A stretch of 37,057 bases of DNA from Porphyromonas sp. (lineage in GTDB: Bacteria > Bacteroidota > Bacteroidia > Bacteroidales > Paludibacteraceae). The position numbers and the translations under genes were made by a program. Below are positions 19,581 through 28,628 of this stretch, piece by piece (position 1 is the first letter of the stretch; each line of letters starts with the position of its first letter). The notes beneath the pieces are model-generated. The model was given only the letters and a program-made list of their open reading frames with translations. It did no database searches and was not told the origin of the DNA. The stretch lies in the NCBI GenBank assembly GCA_020726365.1, contig DYSC01000003.1:1-37057 (forward strand). The letters run 5' to 3'.

Positions 19581-20642
19581 ATGAAAACAAACAATTTTTT
19601 TCGGGCAATGCTAATTGCAGCATCATTACCTTTAGTATTAATCTCTTGCGACCCAAAAGAAGAAACTGAAACAGTTGAAGTTTCTACCGGACTTTTTGTA
19701 TTAGGACAAGGAAAGTTCCAAGGTAACAATGCAAATATTACTTATTTTGATTATGCTAATGGCTTTGCTTCAAATTACTTTTTCGAGGATAAAAACAATC
19801 GCGGACTTGGTGATACAGGGCAAGATATGATTCGCTACGGTTCCAAAATTTACATTGCTATGTATGGCTCTAATGTTATTGAGGTGATTAACTCAACAAC
19901 CGGCATTTCAATCGACACAATAAAAGTAATAGCACCACGCTATATGACTACGGGTAATGGTAAAATTTATGTTACTTTATACGGTGGAAAAGTAGCTCAA
20001 ATAGATACAATATCTATGAATACCGAAAAAACAGTGAATGTAGGACCTAACCCAGAGGGAATTGCACTTTACAACAATAAACTTTATGTGGCAAATAGTG
20101 GAGGTCTGCAAACTGTAAAGGACAGCACTATTTCAGTAATTGACATTGCCACATTTACCGAAACAAAAAAAATAAAAGTAAATCTAAATCCTGCGTCGGT
20201 AAAGGTTGATAGTTATGGCGATATTTATGTTAAATCGAATGGAAATTATGGTAATATTCAAGGTAAATTTCAACGTATTAATACTCAAACAGAAGCGGTT
20301 ACAGACATTAATATAACTGTGCAGGGATTTGATATTGTAGGAGATTATGCCTATATTTACAATTTTGAATACGATGCTTCGTGGCAAGTAGCCAATAAAA
20401 AATTAAAAATATATGATGTCAAAAATGAAGTCATAGTAACAGACAATTTTACAGGAACTTATGTTATTGAAAAAATTCCATACATAGTTGCTGCTGACCC
20501 GATTACCAACGATGTGTTTCTGGGAGTAACTGACTATGTAAACAATGGAAAAATGTATTGTTTCGATAAAGATGGTAAGTATAAATACAGTTTCACCACA
20601 GGAATAAATCCCGCTAAAGTGGTTTTTGTTACCAAAAAATAA
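19581..20642 (+). CDS. YncE-like/DUF5074 beta-propeller surface lipoprotein (BtuG-like)
   Basis: 353 aa; lipobox ISC followed by acidic DPKEETE; propeller-like repeats (VLGQGKFQGNNANITYFDY, NVIEVINSTTG, GPNPEGIALYNNKLYVANSGG); directly downstream of btuB. Confidence 0.83.
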   Translation: MKTNNFFRAMLIAASLPLVLISCDPKEETETVEVSTGLFVLGQGKFQGNNANITYFDYANGFASNYFFEDKNNRGLGDTGQDMIRYGSKIYIAMYGSNVIEVINSTTGISIDTIKVIAPRYMTTGNGKIYVTLYGGKVAQIDTISMNTEKTVNVGPNPEGIALYNNKLYVANSGGLQTVKDSTISVIDIATFTETKKIKVNLNPASVKVDSYGDIYVKSNGNYGNIQGKFQRINTQTEAVTDINITVQGFDIVGDYAYIYNFEYDASWQVANKKLKIYDVKNEVIVTDNFTGTYVIEKIPYIVAADPITNDVFLGVTDYVNNGKMYCFDKDGKYKYSFTTGINPAKVVFVTKK

Positions 20643-20739
20643 GGTTGACTTTTCTTGGAGAGAGAACTACTGTAGATGAGAGTACTGCCATACTTCTTGT
20701 TTACAGTAGTTTATATTATGATTTAAATAAAATAACGAA

Positions 20740-20961
20740 ATGATTTCCGAATTAAAGCCACCCATGTTTGTAGGCACAGGAAGCGATGTAGGCAAAAGTG
20801 TAATTACTTCCGCCTTTTGTCGTATTTTTAAGCAAGATGGTTATCATCCTGCACCTTTCAAGGCTCAAAACATGGCTTTAAATTCGTTTGCTACTCCCGA
20901 AGGATTGGAAATTGGACGTGCACAGGCAGTTCAAGCACGTCTATGGGCACTGGTTGGTTGA
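20740..20961 (+). pseudogene. cobQ: Truncated cobyric acid synthase (CobQ) N-terminus
   Basis: [59 protein letters not shown] matches the CobQ N-terminus; homology stops near 20937 and the frame closes at 20961. About 400 more residues are expected, and none follow before trkH. Confidence 0.87.
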
Positions 20962-21047
20962 CGTGCATTTCGGCAGTTGTTGCGCCCGCATTCACCTTGT
21001 CGCAGTGCGACAGTGAATACTCCCGCAAACCGCAGGATGCCCAGAGC
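20941..21047. repeat. GC-rich nested inverted-repeat element at the cobQ breakpoint
   Basis: Inner stem ATTCAC(ct)TGTCGCA-g-TGCGACAGTGAAT near 20988-21016; outer arms CTaTGGGCA (20941-20949) and TGCCCAgAG (~21038-21046); far more GC-rich than its flanks. Confidence 0.6.
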
Positions 21048-21602
21048 CTTAGTCGTTAGCGTTCATTGGAAAAAACCAGACATAGCTTTTTGAAATAACC
21101 TGTTTTCGGCTATCTTTTAGCGTAGGAACCTCAACTAAATTTAAAATACTGATTATTAGCACTTTAGTATTTTGGTGTTTGTTGATTGACATGTCTCTAT
21201 GATTACGGAATAATCTATAAAGATACTGAATTTCAATGAATTACTCAAATGTTTTAACACTTATTTTGTTGATTATCAGATATTTATTTCAGTTTATAAC
21301 GAATCGTTGTAAAATCGAACTTCAATTTAAATTTAATTTGCTTCGTTTGCCGTTCTTTATACCCATTTAGGGGCTTGGGGTGTTATTACAATTGATTTTA
21401 AGGATGATGTTTTCAATTTATGATGCTATAAATCTGCAAATATTATATATTTACTAAACGTATTTCGCAAAAATAAATTACTTTTGCACCGCCTTTAACG
21501 AGATATTTTTCAGGCTAATACTTCAAAAAATCATTTTATTACTCTTTGAGTATTTGAAACTCAACAATCGAGATATATAAATGATTTAGATACTTTATTC
21601 CA

Positions 21603-23072
21603 ATGACAAAAGAATTTAATTACAAGCTTGTTCTTCGGGTTATGGGCAGTTTGGCACTTGTCGAAAGTGTTTTATTGTTAGCCACTAGCATCATTCCACT
21701 AATTTATGGCGAAAATGATGCCCATTATTTTTTGACTGCATCACTCATAAGTTTTGCATTCTCGGGTACAGCCTTATTAATCGGCAAAAATCCACCAATA
21801 AATATTGGCAAACGTGAAGGTTCGGTAATTGTTACTTTTACATGGATAATATTCTCATTAATAGGGCTTTTACCATTCTGGATGAGTGGAAGTATTCCTT
21901 CGTTTATCAATGCATTTTTCGAAACTATATCGGGTTTTACCACTACAGGAGCTTCAATTCTGAATAATATCGAAGAACTCTCGCACGGCATGTTATTTTG
22001 GCGTAGCCTCACACATTGGGTTGGAGGATTGGGAATTATCGTTATCTCGTTGGCAATTCTTCCTGTTTTCAGCACAAGTGGAACACAGCTCTTTGGCTCC
22101 GAAGCTACAGGTCCAACCAAGGATAAAATTCACCCTAAAATCAGTGAAACAGCCAAACGCTTGTTTCTAATTTATATCATTCTTACTGCATCCGAAACCA
22201 TATTACTACTTTTTGGTGGCATGAATTTGTTCGATGCTGTAAATCATTCGTTTGCAACCATTGCAACTGGAGGTTTTTCGACTAAACAAGCAAGTATAGG
22301 ACATTGGGATTCGGCTTATATTCAGTACGTTATTTCTATTTTTATGATATTGTCGGGAATAAATTTCAGTTTATATTATTTCGGATTTAAAAATAAATTT
22401 GAAAAAGTCAGAGAAAACGAGGAATTGCGCTATTTTTTGATTGTATTATTCTCGTTCATTGTTATTGTAACGTTATCTCAAATTGATTTCTCAAGTCAAA
22501 TTGGTTTCTCGAATATAGAAAAAGCATGGCGCAATTCCATGTTTAGCGTTTCGTCGCTTATGACCACAACTGGGTTTGTTACAGTAGATTATATGTACTG
22601 GAAACCACTTACATGGGTTATATTACTCATCGTAATGCTTACAGGCGCATCGGCTGGCTCCACAAGTGGTGGTATAAAAATGATACGCGTTGTTATTTCG
22701 GCCAAAGCTTGTTATTACGAATTTAAACGACTGATTCATCCCAATGCCATAATACCTATTCGTTACAACGGTCATACTGTGCGCGAAGATATTCTGACCC
22801 GTGTTCTGGCTTTTACGCTTCTTTATTTGGTCGTTGCAGGTTTTGGTATTTTAGTGTTAGCAATTTCGGGAATGGGATTTCTGGAGTCGGTGGGTGGTAT
22901 GATTACCTGCCTCGGCGGTGTAGGTCCCGGACTTGGTTTGGTAGGTCCTGCTGGTAATTTTGCCGACATTCCCGAATTTAGCAAATGGTTTTTGTCGCTT
23001 ATGATGCTTGCCGGACGCTTGGAATTGTACACCGTTTTCCTATTATTTACACCGGCATTTTGGAAAAGATAA
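21603..23072 (+). CDS. trkH: Potassium uptake protein, TrkH family
   Basis: 489 aa; TISGFTTTGASIL, RSLTHWVGGLGIIVISLAILP, SFATIATGGFSTK, GASAGSTSGGIKMIR, GRLELYTVFLLFTPAFWKR. Confidence 0.95.
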   Translation: MTKEFNYKLVLRVMGSLALVESVLLLATSIIPLIYGENDAHYFLTASLISFAFSGTALLIGKNPPINIGKREGSVIVTFTWIIFSLIGLLPFWMSGSIPSFINAFFETISGFTTTGASILNNIEELSHGMLFWRSLTHWVGGLGIIVISLAILPVFSTSGTQLFGSEATGPTKDKIHPKISETAKRLFLIYIILTASETILLLFGGMNLFDAVNHSFATIATGGFSTKQASIGHWDSAYIQYVISIFMILSGINFSLYYFGFKNKFEKVRENEELRYFLIVLFSFIVIVTLSQIDFSSQIGFSNIEKAWRNSMFSVSSLMTTTGFVTVDYMYWKPLTWVILLIVMLTGASAGSTSGGIKMIRVVISAKACYYEFKRLIHPNAIIPIRYNGHTVREDILTRVLAFTLLYLVVAGFGILVLAISGMGFLESVGGMITCLGGVGPGLGLVGPAGNFADIPEFSKWFLSLMMLAGRLELYTVFLLFTPAFWKR

Positions 23073-23285
23073 GGAACTAAACTTTCGCACATGTATAATT
23101 CTGAATATCGAATTTCAAAATTTCATAATCTATTGATAATCAAATATATTGTTTTTTAGTTATTTAATTGTCAATCTTTTAATCACAAGCGAAAGTTGAA
23201 TTAATAAGAAAATAACCTCCCAATTTAACCCAATTATCAAAAGGAAATTACACCGCAACTCAGTCCAAAGTTTTAAAATAATCAC

Positions 23286-23293
23286 TATCTTTG
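23286..23293 (+). promoter_or_regulatory. Bacteroidetes -7 element TATCTTTG upstream of recF
   Basis: TAnnTTTG match 26 nt upstream of the recF ATG. Confidence 0.6.
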
Positions 23294-23319
23294 TGTCAAA
23301 ATAGTCTACCTTCAGCAAT

Positions 23320-24411
23320 ATGCGCATCGACTCCCTCAGTATACTGAATTACAAAAACATTCGTGAAGCCGAACTTACTTTTTCGCCTAAAATAAATTGT
23401 TTTATCGGCGATAACGGTATGGGCAAAACGAATATTCTCGATGCGCTTTATTTCCTTTCGTTTTGCAAAAGCTTTTCGAATGCTATCGACTCGCAGAATA
23501 TAGAGCACGAAGCCGATTTTTTTATGCTCAATGGTAGATACACTGTTAATGAAACAGTTGAAGAGATTTATTGCGGCATGAAGCGCAAGCAAAAAAAGCA
23601 ATTCAAACGCAATAAAAAAGAATACGAGCGTCTGTCGGGTCATATAGGACTTTTACCTTTAGTTATTATTTCGCCCGATGATGCTATACTCATTTCGGAA
23701 GGCAGCGATGAGCGCCGAAAATTTGTCGATGGTGTTATATCCCAATTTAACCATAGTTATTTACAACAACTTTTACAATATAATAATGCACTTCGCCAAC
23801 GTAATGCTTTGCTAAAAGTAGAGCAGAAAATTGATGTGTCGCTATTCGAAATTTGGGAAGAACAAATGGTACTTTATGGAACCTATATTTTTGAACAACG
23901 AAAAGCTTTTTTTGCCGAATTTGTCCCCATATTTCGCGACATTTATCATCGCATTTCGGGCGGACATGAAGCTATAGACTTGTTGTACCAATCGCAATAC
24001 GAAAATGCTGATATAAAAGAGTGCATGGTTCAAACCCGTGAACGCGATTTGATGTTGGGATATTCCACACAAGGCATACATAAGGATGAACTTGAAATGC
24101 ATCTCGACGGATTTCCTATCAAACGCGTTGGTTCGCAGGGACAAAATAAAACATATCTTGTTGCACTCAAATTGGCACAGCATTTCTTTTTGCAACGTGC
24201 ACACAAATTTCCACCCATACTCCTATTAGACGATATTTTTGATAAACTCGATTCGAAACGTGTTGAACGAATTCTTCAATTGGTATCGGGCGAAAACTTC
24301 GGACAAATATTTATTACCGACACCAATCGTGAGCACTTGGATAGCATTTTGTCAGAATTAGACAAAGATACCCGTATTTTCACTGTCGCCAATGGTATTT
24401 TTCGGCTTTAA
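23320..24411 (+). CDS. recF: DNA replication and repair protein RecF
   Basis: MRIDSLSILNYKNIREAELTFSPKINCFIGDNGMGKTNILDALYFLSFCKS; STQGIHKDELEMHLDGFPIKRVGSQGQNKTYLVALKLAQ; LLLDDIFDKLDSKR. Confidence 0.97.
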   Translation: MRIDSLSILNYKNIREAELTFSPKINCFIGDNGMGKTNILDALYFLSFCKSFSNAIDSQNIEHEADFFMLNGRYTVNETVEEIYCGMKRKQKKQFKRNKKEYERLSGHIGLLPLVIISPDDAILISEGSDERRKFVDGVISQFNHSYLQQLLQYNNALRQRNALLKVEQKIDVSLFEIWEEQMVLYGTYIFEQRKAFFAEFVPIFRDIYHRISGGHEAIDLLYQSQYENADIKECMVQTRERDLMLGYSTQGIHKDELEMHLDGFPIKRVGSQGQNKTYLVALKLAQHFFLQRAHKFPPILLLDDIFDKLDSKRVERILQLVSGENFGQIFITDTNREHLDSILSELDKDTRIFTVANGIFRL

Positions 24412-24720
24412 CGCTTACAATTTGATTTTGCATTTAACACTTTCCCAATTTGCAATCGTTTCAACTAATTTTCATCACACTGAATTATTTTATACACCTG
24501 AAAAATTTTTTGGAAAATTATTTCCCATATTTAAAATTTTAAATTATTGATAATCAAATTAATAAAAAAATTTTTGGGAAACTTTTTATTTTACAAAAAA
24601 AATATGTGTAAAAAACAGTTGTGTATTTAATAAATTTTGATTAAAATTGCATCCGCTTTCAGAAATAAAATCCAAAATTATAAATCACTCATATTAATCT
24701 TTTTAAGAAAAATTAAAACC

Positions 24721-27270
24721 GTGAACACCCGTACTTATTCACAAGAAGAAATTAAACAAGCATCGTTCGAATTTTTCAAAGGCGACGATTTGGCAGCAAG
24801 AGTCTGGTCAAATAAATATGCGTTGAAAGATTCGTATGGTAATGTTTATGAATTGACACCAGACGATATGCATCATCGTTTAGCCCGCGAAATTGCCCGA
24901 ATCGAAAGAAATTATCCAAATCCACTTACGGAGGATGAACTTTTTGAATTGTTTCGCAATTTCAAATACATTGTTCCACAAGGAAGCCCCATGACTGGTA
25001 TTGGAAACGAACATCAGATTGCATCACTGTCAAACTGTTTTGTTATTGGTTTCGACGGTGATTCCGACTCCTATGGTGCTATCATTAAAATCGACGAAGA
25101 GCAGGTACAATTAATGAAACGCCGTGGTGGTGTGGGGCACGATTTGTCGCACATTCGCCCCAAAGGTTCGCCCGTAAAAAATTCAGCGCTTACCTCAACA
25201 GGTATTGTGCCATTTATGGAACGCTACTCCAACTCAACACGCGAAGTTGCTCAAGATGGCCGCCGTGGTGCATTGATGTTGAGTGTATCCATCAAACATC
25301 CCGATTCGGAAACTTTTATCGATGCCAAAATGGAATCGGGTAAAGTTACCGGTGCAAACGTATCGGTAAAAATTGACGATGATTTTATGAAGGCTGTTAT
25401 GACAAATCAGCCTTACAAACAACAATACCCAACAAGTTCGGACAATCCTTGGTTTGTAAAAGAAGTGGATGCCAATATAATTTGGAAAAAAATTGTACAC
25501 AACGCATGGCAGTCGGCTGAACCGGGAATTTTATTTTGGGATACAATTATTCGCGAATCGGTGCCGGATTGTTATGCCGATTTAGGTTATAAAACGGTAT
25601 CAACGAATCCTTGTGGCGAAATTCCACTTTGTCCATACGATAGTTGTCGGTTGTTAGCCATTAATTTATATTCGTACGTGGTCAATCCATTTACAAAAGA
25701 TGCTTATTTTGATTTTGAGTTGTTTAATAAGCACTCGCAACTGGCTCAGCGCATCATGGACGACATTATCGACCTCGAAATGGAAAAAATTGATGCTATT
25801 ATTCAAAAAATTGATTCCGATCCGGAAGATGATGATATTAAATTAACCGAATATCAACTCTGGGAAAAAATTAAAACTAAAACGGGCGAAGGTCGTCGTA
25901 CTGGTGTAGGTACAACCGGCGAAGGTGATATGTTGGCAGCATTGGGGTTGCGTTATGGTACTGATGAAGCGACTGATTTTTCGGAAAATGTACACAAAAC
26001 CTTAGCACTTGCAGCTTACCGCTCATCGGTAACTATGGCTAAAGAACGTGGTGCTTTTAAGGTATTCGAAGCTAAACGGGAGGAAAACAATCCGTTTATT
26101 CAACGACTGAAAGAGGCTGACGAGGCTTTGTACAAAGATATGGTGAAATTTGGTCGACGCAATATTGCTTGTTTGACCATTGCCCCTACCGGTACAACAA
26201 GTATAATGACACAAACCACTTCGGGTATCGAACCGGTATTTATGCCTGTTTACACCCGTCGTCGGAAAGTTAATCCAAATGACAAAAATGTTCGCGTTGA
26301 TTTTATCGACGAAAATGGCGATTCATGGGAAGAATACGTGGTTTTCCACCACAAATTCGTTACATGGATGGAGGCAAACGGACATCCGACAGCAAAACAT
26401 TATACACAAGACGAAGTTGAAAAATTAGTACAGGAATCGCCTTACTACAAAGCCACTGCCAATGATGTGGACTGGTTGAAAAAGGTACAAATGCAGGGAA
26501 AAATTCAGAAATGGGTTGACCACTCAATTAGCGTAACCATCAACCTTCCAAACAATGTGGACGAAGAATTGGTCGGAAAATTGTACGAAGAAGCTTGGCG
26601 TGTTGGCTGTAAAGGTGTTACTGTATATCGCGATGGCTCACGCTCGGGAGTTTTGATTGCAGCAACTGACAAAAAAGAAGAAGCGAAAGACGGAAAAACA
26701 GTTTGCTTCCCTTATGATGAAGAACATTTTGTTCGCCCTAAAGAATTAGATTGCGACGTGGTTCGTTTCCAAAATGCAAAAGATAAATGGATCGCATTTG
26801 TCGGTTTGAAAGATGGAAAACCGTATGAAATTTTTACTGGTTTGGCCGACGACGAAGAAGGAATTCTGCTTCCTAAAACTGTAACTGAAGGTAGAATTAT
26901 TAAAACAGTTGACGAGAACGGAAATAAACGTTACGACTTCCAATTCCAAAATAAACGCGGTTACAAAACAACCGTAGAAGGATTATCGCACAAGTTCGAC
27001 AAAGAATATTGGAATTATGCCAAACTAATTTCTGGAGTGTTACGCTACGGAATGCCTATCGATCAGGTAATTAAATTGGTTGCCGGCTTGCAGCTTGACA
27101 GCGAATCTATCAACACATGGAAAGTAGGTGTGGAACGTGCACTGAAAAAATACATTCCGGATGGAACTCAGATTGCCGGTCAGGAATGTCCCAGCTGTGG
27201 ACAAAAAACGCTTGTTTATCAAGAAGGCTGCTTAACCTGCAAAAACTGCGGTTATTCAAAATGCGGCTGA
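24721..27270 (+). CDS. nrdJ: Adenosylcobalamin-dependent (class II) ribonucleoside-diphosphate reductase
   Basis: Likely GTG start at 24721 (VNTRTYSQEEIKQASFEFFKGDDLAARVW); STNPCGEIPLCPYDSC, TTGEGDMLAALGLRYG, APTGTTSIMTQTTSGIEPVF, C-terminal zinc-ribbon CPSCG...CKNCGYSKCG. Confidence 0.93.
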   Translation: MNTRTYSQEEIKQASFEFFKGDDLAARVWSNKYALKDSYGNVYELTPDDMHHRLAREIARIERNYPNPLTEDELFELFRNFKYIVPQGSPMTGIGNEHQIASLSNCFVIGFDGDSDSYGAIIKIDEEQVQLMKRRGGVGHDLSHIRPKGSPVKNSALTSTGIVPFMERYSNSTREVAQDGRRGALMLSVSIKHPDSETFIDAKMESGKVTGANVSVKIDDDFMKAVMTNQPYKQQYPTSSDNPWFVKEVDANIIWKKIVHNAWQSAEPGILFWDTIIRESVPDCYADLGYKTVSTNPCGEIPLCPYDSCRLLAINLYSYVVNPFTKDAYFDFELFNKHSQLAQRIMDDIIDLEMEKIDAIIQKIDSDPEDDDIKLTEYQLWEKIKTKTGEGRRTGVGTTGEGDMLAALGLRYGTDEATDFSENVHKTLALAAYRSSVTMAKERGAFKVFEAKREENNPFIQRLKEADEALYKDMVKFGRRNIACLTIAPTGTTSIMTQTTSGIEPVFMPVYTRRRKVNPNDKNVRVDFIDENGDSWEEYVVFHHKFVTWMEANGHPTAKHYTQDEVEKLVQESPYYKATANDVDWLKKVQMQGKIQKWVDHSISVTINLPNNVDEELVGKLYEEAWRVGCKGVTVYRDGSRSGVLIAATDKKEEAKDGKTVCFPYDEEHFVRPKELDCDVVRFQNAKDKWIAFVGLKDGKPYEIFTGLADDEEGILLPKTVTEGRIIKTVDENGNKRYDFQFQNKRGYKTTVEGLSHKFDKEYWNYAKLISGVLRYGMPIDQVIKLVAGLQLDSESINTWKVGVERALKKYIPDGTQIAGQECPSCGQKTLVYQEGCLTCKNCGYSKCG

Positions 27271-27292
27271 TAAATTCAAAATCAGTTTATAC

Positions 27293-27331
27293 AAAATACC
27301 CCTAAAGTAAAATATACTTTAGGGGTATTTT
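27293..27331. terminator. Strong bidirectional intrinsic terminator between nrdJ and yebC
   Basis: Perfect 17-bp inverted repeat AAAATACCCCTAAAGTA-aaata-TACTTTAGGGGTATTTT with A/T tails on both sides. Confidence 0.92.
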
Positions 27332-27350
27332 ATTGTTGATTTTTAAAATA

Positions 27351-28064
27351 CTATTCTACCATATTATGAAAAACATTTTGCACATCCTCGTCGTCTTCAA
27401 TTTTCTCCAACAACTTAGTTACCTGCGCTTTTTGCTCTTCGTTTAGTTCTTTCATATCGTTCGGAATACGTTCGAATTCGGCACTAAAAATTTCAAAACC
27501 GTTTTCTTCTAAATATTTTTGAATCGATGAATAAGACTGAAATTCGCCATAAAGAATAATTGAATCCTCATCTTCGACCAATTCGTCGACACCAAAATCG
27601 ATTAATTCGAGTTCCAAATCTTCGAGCGACACGCCATCTTTGGGAGCAATTTTGAAAACACATTTATGGTCGAAAAGAAATTGCAGACTACCCGAAGTAC
27701 CAAGCGAACCACCATGACGAGTTAAATAGCTACGGATATTAGCAACGGTTCGAGTCGGATTATCCGTTGCAGTTTCTATCACAATGGCTATTCCATTAGG
27801 ACCATAACCTTCGTATACCATTTCTTTGTAGTCGGCTTCATCTTTCGAAGTCGCTTTTTTAATTGCCCGCTCTACATTTTCCTTGGGCATATTTTCCTTT
27901 TTCGATTGCTGAATCAAAACCCTCAATCGGGGATTGGTATCCGGATCCGGTCCGCTCTCACGTGCGGTAATGGTAATTTGTTTTCCTAATTTTGTAAAAA
28001 CGCGGGCCATATTCCCCCAACGTTTCATCTTGGTTGCTTTACGATATTCAAACGCTCTTCCCAT
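27351..28064 (-). CDS. YebC/PmpR family (TACO1-like) protein
   Basis: MGRAFEYRKATKMKRWGNMARVFTKLGKQITITARESGPDPDTNPRLRVLIQQSKKENMPKENVERAIKKA; YEGYGPNGIAIVIE. Confidence 0.96.
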   Translation of the reverse strand: MGRAFEYRKATKMKRWGNMARVFTKLGKQITITARESGPDPDTNPRLRVLIQQSKKENMPKENVERAIKKATSKDEADYKEMVYEGYGPNGIAIVIETATDNPTRTVANIRSYLTRHGGSLGTSGSLQFLFDHKCVFKIAPKDGVSLEDLELELIDFGVDELVEDEDSIILYGEFQSYSSIQKYLEENGFEIFSAEFERIPNDMKELNEEQKAQVTKLLEKIEDDEDVQNVFHNMVE

Positions 28065-28223
28065 GACTTATTTTTATCTGATTATGCTGATTTACTACAA
28101 TTTAGTTTCGGAGTGCAAAAGTATTAAAATACAAGCACAAAACCATATTTAAACTGTAATTTTTTCATTTAAACTTTATTAAATGTACAATAAAATATGA
28201 AACCACTAAAGAACACAAAAGAA

Positions 28224-28417
28224 TCACATCGTATTTATCGCTTCTGCATTTAATCCAATATCGAGCATCTGCCACTTTCCTACGCTACTTCCAGCTTCGG
28301 GCAACAAAAACGACAGTTTTGGAAATTGAAATGTGAGAATTCAATGGAAGCAACAGGCTCATTTTTTATGGTCAATTCGTCGATAAGACGTATATTTTCC
28401 GCTGTAAATAATTTCAT
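28224..28417 (-). pseudogene. Degenerate NAD(P)H-hydrate epimerase (NnrE/YjeF N-terminal domain) fragment
   Basis: Manual translation: MKLFTAENIRLIDELTIKNEPVASIE (from 28417), then in another frame LTFQFPKLSFLLPEAGSSVGKWQMLDIGLNAEAINTM*. These look like the start and end of an NnrE domain with the middle deleted. Confidence 0.72.
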
Positions 28418-28628
28418 TTTATTCTACAATATTTTTTACAAATATAGTGAAGATAAAATGATTAATCTTTGAAAATACAACCAATTATATTTCTTTTTCT
28501 CCTTATATAAATTGGCGATTTTGAGTTGAAGTATGATGTAGTATATTTTAATTTTAAGCGCAAAAATAGGTTAAAATCATCGGTATCAGTGCCTTTGCAT
28601 TCATATAAAAAACAGTATAAATAATCCA

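Noticed and set aside
20941-21060. Integron attC site interpretation of the cobQ-breakpoint hairpin
   Set aside because: Arms lack a convincing RYYYAAC / GTTRRRY pair, and there is no integrase or cassette structure nearby.
27117-27305. 62-aa ORF overlapping the end of nrdJ
   Set aside because: Alternate frame of the nrdJ zinc-ribbon tail and terminator.
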